Below are positions 57,701 through 64,000 of a DNA stretch of 64,000 bases, piece after piece. The stretch is from assembly GCA_023382385.1 (NCBI GenBank), contig JAHDVH010000006.1, positions 1-64,000 of the forward strand. The letters run 5' to 3'. The position numbers were made by a program, and so were the translations under genes. The stretch is from a bacterium (GTDB lineage: Bacteria > Electryoneota > RPQS01). The notes below the pieces were generated by a model. That model was not told where the DNA came from. It saw only the letters and a program-made list of their open reading frames with translations, and did no database searches. How positions within the stretch are numbered: the stretch's first letter is position 1; each line of letters opens with the position of its first letter.

Positions 57701-60700
57701 CATTACAGTAAGTCTAAGAGAGGCAAGCAGCACGATTGCAATTCCCAATGCGACGATACTCTGCGGAGCTTCGCTGGGTTCGATTCCTTCATCGGTGACG
57801 ACAAACTCCGCCGGCATCGCGACATTGACCTATACCGCCGGCACTGAAGTAGGAGAAGCGTACATCATCGTGCGATACGGCAACCAACTCCGTGACACTG
57901 TGGCAATAACGTTGTTCTCTCCTTCACCATCAGCAATTGAGCTGAACGCATCAACGAACTCCATACTTGCTGACGGTCAAAGCACGAGCAACCTAAGCTG
58001 CCGCCTGATTGATCAAAGCGGGAATCCGATTTCAAATGTCGCAGTTTCGTGGAGCATGGTCGGATCAGGAAGTCTCACGTCTGGCACTTCGATCACAAAC
58101 GCGGATGGTTACGCGACTAACACGTTCCGCAGTGCCGGGAGCATGAATGACTTGCAAAGCACGATTCGAGTAAACTCTCAGTCCGCATCAGATTCAGTAG
58201 TGGTATTCAGCCGCGGCGTCACGGTGCAGGCAAGCGCGCAGTATTCAGCGATGCCTGCCAATGGGGTTTCTCAAAATGCAATCCAAGTGCATGTACGAGA
58301 GACTACGAGTATGGTCGCTGTCTCCAATATGCCTGTCAACTTTGGAACGAGCCTGGGCTACATTGTAAACAGCGCGATGACGAACGCATCAGGTATTGCG
58401 AGTGCGAATCTGACCGCCGCGTCGAGCAGCGGCACGGCAATGATTGCATGCTACCTTGGGCCGCAGCTCGGTGATACAGTATCGGTAAACATGTACGCGC
58501 CGATCGCACAGACGATAAACGTGACCGCGCAGAATCAGTCGGTACGTGCAGACGGCATCAGTTCAATGCAGATATCGGCGAACGTATTTGATGCTATGGG
58601 AGTTCCCGTAGCAGGAACACCTGTTACGTGGAGTGCGAGCGGAATAAGCTATACGCCTACAGTTACTGTGACCAACGCGCAAGGCACAGCAACCCTGACG
58701 TTCACTCCCCCGGCCTATGCAATAGACCAAACGACGACCATCACCGCTGCGTCCGGCACTGCACAGGGATTCTCGAGTGTGACACTTCGCGGAGTAACCG
58801 TTAATGCTTCCGCTGTTCCCAATCTGGTAGTTGCTGACGGCATTTCGACTTCGCAAATTCGCGTTCATGTCCTGGAAACCACATCGCAAATCGCTATTCC
58901 GCAAGCGACGGTATACTTCGGAACCAACTTTGGGTCCGTGCCGAATTCGTCCACGACAGATGCGAGCGGAATCGCAACTGTATCATTGCAAGCTTCTACG
59001 CAAACAGGTACGGCCGTTGTCACGGCAAGTTACGGTCAGACCTTAACAGCACAGGCCGCCGTAACCTTTGCACCTTCCACGCCGACTACACTATCGTTGA
59101 CGGCGAACCCGACCATCCTGTTTGCGGACAACAGTAGCACATCAACCCTTGTGGCCAATGTAACGGATCAAAATGGAAATCCTGTTCCAAATGGCACGCA
59201 GGTACGATTCAGCATACCGCCACAATCCGGCACACTTGAGAATCTTCGCACCACAACTGGTGGAGTCGCGACGAATATGCTCGTCTCGAGTTCAACACCG
59301 GATACGTTCTTTGTATCTGCGTGGGCTGAGAGCCACCCGCTGGTACGGGACAGTGTGCAGATAATCTATCGCGTTGGAGAGCCGGCCGTGGTTACTCTAT
59401 CGGCCTCCGCTGATAGCTTGCGGGCAGACGGAATATCAACAGATAGTATTACGGCAAGAGTGACCGATGCTGTGGGACATCTGCTGCCAAATGTTGAGGT
59501 CCAGTTTAGCACAACGATCGGCAACATTACGGCAAGTCGTACAACTAACTCACAAGGTGTCGCAGTTGTTCCGTTCAGCTCCTCTCAAACAGGAACCGCA
59601 ATCATTACTGCGAGCGCGGGAACCGCGTCCAGCAGCTACACTGTATACTTGCTGCCTGGAAATCCGAACAGCATTCAGCTGAGCTTCACACCAAACTCCG
59701 TAGGCGTTCGAGGAAGTGGACGAAATGAAACGCTTTTGATTACCGCCTTAGTGCGGGACGCAAACAACAACCCGGTCCTTGACGGTACGAACGTTTTCTT
59801 CAATATCAACAACTCGCCGGGTGGCGGTGACTTCCTGTCAAGCACAGGTGCAATTCCGACAATAAATGGCCTTGCAACAGTGGCGTACAACAGCGGAACC
59901 GTTTCAGGAACAGCCAGGATACGAGCTGTGTGCCAAGGAGTTAGCGGTGTTTCGACCGAAATCCTGATCTATGCCGGTCCGCCGTACATCGAAAACGTTC
60001 TCGACGGTTGTTTGTCAAGCCACATGGCGATAGGGGCGACGCCCTGCAATATGTTTGGTATGGACAGAGTTGGCGAGAGTGTCGAATTGGTTTGTCTTGT
60101 GGGTGACCGGTACAACAACCCGGTAACGCCGGGAACAGCTGTCTACTTTACGACGTCCGGCGGCGTTGTGACCACCGCGACAGGATACACCGACTCAGCT
60201 GGCTTTGCGCGTGTGACTTTATACAGCGGAAACCCGTTGCCGACCGTGAGTCGCTGGCTCAACTCACTAACAGATCCGAATCTCGGGACGGCAATTCTAT
60301 GTTCAGACGTGCCGGACCGTGATGGTGTTGCGAAGATCCTTGTTAAGACAGCCGGCGTTGACGCCACAGGAGACAGCGTCTGGGTGTGGTCGACTACGAA
60401 CGTGACTTTTGACTACAGCCAGCCGATTCTGAACCTTCGCGAAGTCACCGTAAACGGTAATCCGAACGAACGTACCCTCTTCATTGGGGAGAACGCCTTG
60501 ATTCGATTTGCTCTGCACGATTTCAACTTCTGGCCGATGGTGTCAGGAACAGTTGTTACATTCAGCGCAAGTTCTGGCAATGTCTATCCGTCCCAGATCG
60601 TGCTTGGTTGTCCGGGCGACACATCGTATACCGTGAGCTTCTTCAACAACCTGACAATCACTGATGACGACGTCGCGACACCGGTGCTTATCAATGTCGA

Positions 60701-60806
60701 CGCAGCCTATGGAGCAGCCTACGCTTTCACGCAAACATTCACGCTGAGAGCAGCATTCAATTCGCTTGCAATGCCTGAAGAGCGCGGCGAAGAAATCATT
60801 CAATAA
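54741..60806 (+). CDS. Giant Ig-repeat (invasin-like Big_1) lipoprotein adhesin
   Basis: 2021 residues. A hydrophobic start with LSVALWYGCEQK suggests a lipoprotein (non-canonical lipobox LWYGC) or a signal peptide. The rest is a chain of about 19 Big_1-type Ig domains (for example LPADGITTTDVRATVRETSSGVAV and LADGTSSTVVTCVVRDDFNQPI), each ~95 residues. A ~50-residue Gly/Ser/Asn insertion (about 492-545) breaks domain 5. Repeats 7-14 alternate in two types. The last domains lack the repeat consensus. AAGGAG lies nine bases before ATG 54741; GTG 54714 and GTG 54738 are in frame too. It follows the sigma54 activator in an operon of minor pilins, so it may be displayed by or with the pilus, in place of PilY1. 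Cell-surface adhesion is inferred. Confidence 0.8.
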   Translation: MQRRLPVQFWLPMGTLLSVALWYGCEQKGDFSPVSSARDNLAFIEAIIIDPPVIMPQATATIEARIVNEQQEPAPGENVRFTATRGSFGAAGPDTTVVTDNYGKARTSYTAPADTGNVSLHVELLSMQATQTRTISVTTTGSDPNGLVSAIADDDTLFADNGASSTRIRARVRTASNNPVGGAEVNFSTSLGVITSPAVTDAQSGTAIATLTSTEAIGRAMVVARYNENSDTVYVDFLQPYAAQSIQVNTSLANLTAGVDSTVVSARVIGEDGQTLRSNVMVTFSANSGSFSAQAVTTQEGIATTVYRAPVTAGPVTIVASTGGVTGNAMLSIQPGPLASLTLSTTADTLWADNSSETVVRALARDTYGNTALAGTIVAFSASGGSISESASTDANGYAIATFRAGLNPGNATVSALNGTVNGSTSVYLRSTTAEQISLTVNPRQLVANGSSTSVLRALVLDSQNRPVSNGTTVVFTSEQGQLGGAAAATSKGNAAISGSGSSNQFAQPWERVRGSVSEKALRGPDRRNPIFSVYSAVTDGGYAIATLTSSTVTGTDLVTASTNGLSAEETVTYVAGTAATVTVTPGVTQIPADGISSTPISCRVYDAYGNALAGGIPISVTSTLGTLQPTSGFTNSSGIFTTNLTSSRQVGHCAIVATSSQASGYGEVEFTAAEVAGVTLSSGSSSILADGTSSTVVTCVVRDDFNQPISGRAVNWSTTAGIGSLQVITSVTNNDGLATARFTSGASNSDASQIVTAEVDGESGSYALTMRGVTVLIQSSHATLPADGITTTDVRATVRETSSGVAVANVTVRFAATRGAIEQFSLTNESGIATAVYQTSNEAGDVQISATYGSALRAETSITLTSTEAQDVIVSITSRQLLANGVASTQVQGLVRDAGGYPVPNTLVTFTAYSGGTFTPQTSLTNASGIALSTFTSVASETDLNASIEAAIERSATVDSIALLGVNLSASGNAQMLPANGAATATITVSLREASSTIAIPNATILCGASLGSIPSSVTTNSAGIATLTYTAGTEVGEAYIIVRYGNQLRDTVAITLFSPSPSAIELNASTNSILADGQSTSNLSCRLIDQSGNPISNVAVSWSMVGSGSLTSGTSITNADGYATNTFRSAGSMNDLQSTIRVNSQSASDSVVVFSRGVTVQASAQYSAMPANGVSQNAIQVHVRETTSMVAVSNMPVNFGTSLGYIVNSAMTNASGIASANLTAASSSGTAMIACYLGPQLGDTVSVNMYAPIAQTINVTAQNQSVRADGISSMQISANVFDAMGVPVAGTPVTWSASGISYTPTVTVTNAQGTATLTFTPPAYAIDQTTTITAASGTAQGFSSVTLRGVTVNASAVPNLVVADGISTSQIRVHVLETTSQIAIPQATVYFGTNFGSVPNSSTTDASGIATVSLQASTQTGTAVVTASYGQTLTAQAAVTFAPSTPTTLSLTANPTILFADNSSTSTLVANVTDQNGNPVPNGTQVRFSIPPQSGTLENLRTTTGGVATNMLVSSSTPDTFFVSAWAESHPLVRDSVQIIYRVGEPAVVTLSASADSLRADGISTDSITARVTDAVGHLLPNVEVQFSTTIGNITASRTTNSQGVAVVPFSSSQTGTAIITASAGTASSSYTVYLLPGNPNSIQLSFTPNSVGVRGSGRNETLLITALVRDANNNPVLDGTNVFFNINNSPGGGDFLSSTGAIPTINGLATVAYNSGTVSGTARIRAVCQGVSGVSTEILIYAGPPYIENVLDGCLSSHMAIGATPCNMFGMDRVGESVELVCLVGDRYNNPVTPGTAVYFTTSGGVVTTATGYTDSAGFARVTLYSGNPLPTVSRWLNSLTDPNLGTAILCSDVPDRDGVAKILVKTAGVDATGDSVWVWSTTNVTFDYSQPILNLREVTVNGNPNERTLFIGENALIRFALHDFNFWPMVSGTVVTFSASSGNVYPSQIVLGCPGDTSYTVSFFNNLTITDDDVATPVLINVDAAYGAAYAFTQTFTLRAAFNSLAMPEERGEEIIQ
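56770..59070 (+). repeat. Two-domain higher-order repeat in giant adhesin
   Basis: Domain types A (preceded by LSSG/SITSRQ-like strands) and B (RGVTV/LGVNL starts followed by PADG/PANG) alternate A-B four times. The B starts GG(A/C)GT are at 57057, 57636, 58215 and 58791, spaced 579, 579 and 576 bases (193, 193 and 192 codons). This is the signature of tandem duplication of a two-domain block. Confidence 0.75.
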
Positions 60807-60817
60807 ACGAGGCAACA

Positions 60818-61567
60818 ATGCGAATAAAAAACTTAGCAGTAGTTATGGTCGCACTACTTGTTGCGGCCGAAGCACCTGCCATGGTAGGCGGTCCGCTGTT
60901 CTGCGTTGGCAATCGTGTAACAAGTATGACTGTAGAGGCAGAGCAGGCGAAGCTGCGCGTTCCCATGGGTGAGCAGCTGGATGTTCGGGGCGGTACGAGT
61001 AGCAAGCGGCTATTTCTCACGGGTCGCTATGGGTTGCAGGACTTCATGGATGGGTTCGTCAGGATTGGAGCCGCGAACTTGAAGTTCGACGATTTCGGAA
61101 ATGGATATAGCGCGTTTTCGAGCAATCCCACACTCGCCTGGGGCGCAGGCTTGAGAATAGGATTCGCATTCACTGAGCAACTCGAGCTCAATGCAAACCT
61201 TGCGTATACGGGATTCAATGCCGAAGGTGATGTCACGCGAAATGGTCGAACTATTTCTAATAAGTATCTTTGGCAGGAGATTAGCCCTGCGCTGACCTTA
61301 GGGTATAGAGTATCGGAGATTACACCCTATGTCGGCGTTGGACAGACTTTTCTTATGGGTCGTCGTGAGTACAATGTGTCATACAACGGGACGGCCCTTG
61401 CCTTGGCATCTGGCTCCGAAAAGATCTCTGACAGCGATCAGCCAATCAGCCCAATTGTTGGGCTGGAGTGGCACCTTCCCGACGGCTACTCTTTAACTGG
61501 GGAAGCGGCAAGCGGAAGCGACGGGGATTGGAGCCTGTCGATTGGACTCTCACAAGCGTTGAGGTAG
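60818..61567 (+). CDS. Outer-membrane beta-barrel protein
   Basis: 249 residues. Signal MRIKNLAVVMVALLVAAEAPAMVG, then an eight-strand-type barrel (GRYGLQDFMDGFVRIGAANL, LAWGAGLRIGFAFTEQLELNANLAYTGF, ITPYVGVGQTFL, and final strand WSLSIGLSQALR). It resembles small OmpA/Opa-type barrels. Located between the adhesin and the minor pilins, 11 bases after the former. It might help the adhesin or pilus cross the outer membrane, but that is inference. Confidence 0.75.
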   Translation: MRIKNLAVVMVALLVAAEAPAMVGGPLFCVGNRVTSMTVEAEQAKLRVPMGEQLDVRGGTSSKRLFLTGRYGLQDFMDGFVRIGAANLKFDDFGNGYSAFSSNPTLAWGAGLRIGFAFTEQLELNANLAYTGFNAEGDVTRNGRTISNKYLWQEISPALTLGYRVSEITPYVGVGQTFLMGRREYNVSYNGTALALASGSEKISDSDQPISPIVGLEWHLPDGYSLTGEAASGSDGDWSLSIGLSQALR

Positions 61568-61589
61568 AACTCGACTGGAAGGAGTCAGG

Positions 61590-61970
61590 ATGAATAAGCA
61601 CAGACGAATACGAAAGTTAGAGCGCGGGGTATCATTGCTCGAAGTGATGGTGACGGTTCTGATCGTTACCGGTGGACTAGTTGTCGTGATGTCCTCCTTT
61701 GTTGGCATGCAGAAGTCAAGTCGTTATGTCGAGAAGATGGAGACCGCAAACAGCCTCTTGCGCCTCGAAATGGAGATGCTCAGAAACATCCCTTATTCGA
61801 GTATTCGATCAAGCGAGGCGAACTACGGTACTGCCTGGAGCGACCAGCAAGACTTTCGACGACAGCTGATTGTCACGGATCTTGGAAATCTGAAGCGCGT
61901 TCGAGTGTTAGTTTATTTTGACGGTGACAAGCACGTTGCTGAAGCGACTACAATCATTGCAAGGCTATAA
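61590..61970 (+). CDS. PilV-like minor pilin
   Basis: 126 residues. The prepilin leader ends at Gly13 (RIRKLERG), then VSLLEVMVTVLIVTGGLVVVMSSF with Glu at +5. The remainder is short, as expected for the PilV/PilI type. AAGGAG sits seven bases before the ATG. It overlaps no other gene. Confidence 0.8.
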   Translation: MNKHRRIRKLERGVSLLEVMVTVLIVTGGLVVVMSSFVGMQKSSRYVEKMETANSLLRLEMEMLRNIPYSSIRSSEANYGTAWSDQQDFRRQLIVTDLGNLKRVRVLVYFDGDKHVAEATTIIARL

Positions 61971-61983
61971 AGGACAGAACTAC

Positions 61984-62751
61984 ATGGAACCGCATACAAC
62001 AAAAAGCGGCATGTGGGCAATCTTGAGGGCTCGGGGCGGATCTCTCCTAGAACTGACAATTGCGATGACCCTAGGAGCAGTCATTCTTGTTTCGCTTTTC
62101 TCTCTTTACTATGTCGCCGCAGCTTCTGCCTCAAAGGAAGAGAGCAGACAGGCATCTGTTAAAGAGGGACGACTGATCGCAATGCGCATGGTTCGCGACT
62201 TGCGAATGATCGGATTGTTTGCCACCCAGGATATCGACGGAGACAGCAACGACATCAATCGCGACATTCCTCTATTGTCGTGGAGCAACAATCTGCATGA
62301 GGCAATTGAGTTCGCTTCAACTTACTCAATAGCATTTACCTGTGATATTGACAACGACTCTCTGACGGAAACAATCGAGCTCTATCGTAACGCAGGCGGC
62401 ATACAGCAGAATGTATGGGAGTGGTCGCGGGATTCCGTAGCTTGGGGACAGCGATCAGCGCGGATAATCGGGTCGAACGTTGACGGTTTGCTCTTTCGCT
62501 ATTTCGACAGAGAAGGGAACGAAATACCGAGTTCCGGGCCAATTCCAGTCGGTGGATACACATTGACGACCGGACAACGAATGCGGATTGCGGCAGTCGA
62601 GATGTCACTTGTAGTGCGTTCAAACGAAGAGGCGCAGCAACACAACCAGGAGTACCTCTCGCTTCCCGATGGAACATACTGGCGCGATAACTTTCACCGA
62701 GAAAAGTATCGATTTCTCGTGTGCGGCAGAAATCTTGGCTTAGGTGCATAG
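61984..62751 (+). CDS. PilW-like minor pilin
   Basis: 255 residues. Leader of about 18 residues, ARG cut before GSLLELTIAMTLGAVILVSLF with Glu23 at +5. The tail is PilW-like (SKEESRQASVKEGRLIAMRMVRDLRMIGLF). ATG 61984 lies nine bases after AAGGA; an upstream frame begins inside pilV. Confidence 0.75.
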   Translation: MEPHTTKSGMWAILRARGGSLLELTIAMTLGAVILVSLFSLYYVAAASASKEESRQASVKEGRLIAMRMVRDLRMIGLFATQDIDGDSNDINRDIPLLSWSNNLHEAIEFASTYSIAFTCDIDNDSLTETIELYRNAGGIQQNVWEWSRDSVAWGQRSARIIGSNVDGLLFRYFDREGNEIPSSGPIPVGGYTLTTGQRMRIAAVEMSLVVRSNEEAQQHNQEYLSLPDGTYWRDNFHREKYRFLVCGRNLGLGA

Positions 62752-62767
62752 CTCTTTAAGGATGACC

Positions 62768-64000
62768 ATGAAAACGTGTAATGGACAACCAGATAAGGGC
62801 AAGATCAAGGGCGTTGGTCGGCAGAGGGGCATGATCATGATCGCGGCGGTTGTGATGCTCGCCGGCCTGATGTTCGTGGCAACAACTGCGTCAATCAATT
62901 CAATTGGTACGGCCAAAGTGGAGACCACGGCATTAGATGAGACTCGTACTTTCTACGCTGCGGAGGCGGGAATTGAGTGGGGTACTGATCAGGTTCGGGA
63001 CTTGCTCATGGTTAACCTTGATCCTACTGATGCTCAACTGGACTCCCTGCCGAGTCCAAATATGGACGGATACTCGTACGATCTCTATCAGATTGGCCGA
63101 GTAGGCACAACGACTCAGGAGGTACTTACCGCCGGCGACTACCGAGGGTTAATCGGCTTTGTCACAAGATATCAGGTTGATGCGCGGGCCACATCTAATC
63201 GAACGTCAACTCAGATTAGCCGTGAGTTGCAACATCAATTCATTCCGCTCTTTCAGTTTGGTGTGTTCTACGATGAAGATCTTGAGATCTTTCCCGGCCC
63301 TGCAATGACCTTCGAGGGTCGCGTCCACACTAACGCTGACCTGTATATTGGTGCTGAAACCGGCATTACGTGTAATTCGTATGTCACGGCGGGCGGTCGC
63401 ATATGGCATCATCGTAAAGACGGTGCTCACATCGATCCTCCCGGGCCTGTGAATATTCGTGACCTGATTGGTGCATATCAAAACATGTGGCGGGGAGCAT
63501 ACTGGTTAGACAATCGACGAGTAGATTGGGCCGCGGCGGCTCTAACGCTGTGGCAGGGTCAAGTGCGTGACCAATCTCACGGAATGTCAACACTTCGTCT
63601 GCCGTTACCACCTGCCGCAGACCAGCACGAAATTGTCGAGCGGGCCGACACGTTGAACGATGGGCCGCAGCAAATCGAGACCAAGTATTGGTATAAGGCC
63701 GGAATGCGCTACGTCGACGGTGTTTTACGAGACAGCGCAGGTACTGTGCTGGTAAACAATAGCTACTTTGTGTACACTGTCAACAAATTCTATGACGATC
63801 GCGAGAATCGCTACATGGACGTTATTGACGTGAATATTGGCGCAATGCTAGCCGACAGCGCGTTGCCGGCCAACGGAATCATCTACATCAGTGATTACCG
63901 AGGCGCCGATCCTGCTGTTCGAATTCGTAACGCCTCACGGCTGCCGTCAGTTGGGCTTTCAATCGCTACAGATTTGCCGCTGTACGTATGGGGCAACTAC
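62768..64000 (+). CDS. PilX/DUF4900-like pilus protein, partial
   Basis: 411 residues visible; the frame is still open at the window end. A basic leader (GVGRQRG) and membrane helix MIMIAAVVMLAGLMFVATTAS are followed by DETRTFYAAEAGIEWG, the typical PilX start, and a long extracellular domain (FEGRVHTNADLYIGAETGI, as in DUF4900). The role is assembly or tip of the pilus. AAGGA is five bases before ATG 62768; ATG 62762 is in frame. Confidence 0.75.
   Translation, partial: MKTCNGQPDKGKIKGVGRQRGMIMIAAVVMLAGLMFVATTASINSIGTAKVETTALDETRTFYAAEAGIEWGTDQVRDLLMVNLDPTDAQLDSLPSPNMDGYSYDLYQIGRVGTTTQEVLTAGDYRGLIGFVTRYQVDARATSNRTSTQISRELQHQFIPLFQFGVFYDEDLEIFPGPAMTFEGRVHTNADLYIGAETGITCNSYVTAGGRIWHHRKDGAHIDPPGPVNIRDLIGAYQNMWRGAYWLDNRRVDWAAAALTLWQGQVRDQSHGMSTLRLPLPPAADQHEIVERADTLNDGPQQIETKYWYKAGMRYVDGVLRDSAGTVLVNNSYFVYTVNKFYDDRENRYMDVIDVNIGAMLADSALPANGIIYISDYRGADPAVRIRNASRLPSVGLSIATDLPLYVWGNY

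Overview
The window looks like a chromosomal segment of a diderm (Gram-negative-type) bacterium, most likely an uncultured lineage of the FCB superphylum (Bacteroidetes/Chlorobi/Fibrobacteres and related candidate phyla such as Zixibacteria or KSB1). Evidence: Kdo (LPS) synthesis genes kdsA and kdsB, several outer-membrane beta-barrels, a secreted beta-helix protein ending in a FlgD-like/type IX-type sorting domain (YPNPFNP...), lipoproteins with NPYDP-type starts, a DUF5683 protein, and Gld-like ABC genes. The phylum is inferred, not proven. Coding density is high, coding is mostly on the + strand, and I see no prophage, CRISPR array or complete insertion sequence.

Layout. 1-3955: end of an rRNA operon (3' tip of 16S, tRNA-Ile, tRNA-Ala, 23S, 5S, terminator), with a very long imperfect stem flanking 23S. 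4000-9265: a Cys/His-rich secreted protein, a Wzi-like barrel, an SDR-family protein, a small SelW/Rdx-type SELENOPROTEIN gene with an in-frame TGA that ordinary gene calling misses (7160-7381), and a beta-helix secreted protein. 9300-13311: lipoprotein, GAF-sigma54 activator and a membrane Ser/Thr kinase with PEGA domains. 13338-17766: Gld-like ABC transporter operon. 17789-21339: heterodimeric ABC exporter. 21348-29457: a long, tightly overlapping housekeeping operon (gatC, kdsB, pyrG, isocitrate dehydrogenase family, kdsA, folB, folK, deoxynucleoside kinase, ridA and others), then proline dehydrogenase and a solitary DNA methyltransferase. 30376-34749 (minus strand): threonine-to-glycine operon tdh - permease - kbl. 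34918-38776: orphan zinc-ribbon/HTH protein, lipoprotein, tRNA-Pro, an unexplained transcribed-looking spacer, and a DUF6504-dinB operon preceded by two LexA-type boxes. 39146-46291: large secreted repeat protein, rpmE, DUF1385 protein, ychF.

46415-64000 (running off the end) is a type IV pilus locus: pilB, an unknown protein resembling a degenerate nucleotide cyclase, pilT, pilC, a PilR-like regulator, pilA, a second receiver-less sigma54 activator, a 2021-residue Ig-repeat lipoprotein, a barrel, and PilV/PilW/PilX-like minor pilins. Near-perfect sigma54 (-24/-12) promoters stand before pilB, pilA and the second activator, so the locus appears to be a self-contained sigma54 regulon. The giant adhesin occupies the place where PilY1 is often found.

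Read by eye, ten intergenic regions share one housekeeping promoter form: TTG(A/C)nn, exactly 17 bases, then TAnnTT.
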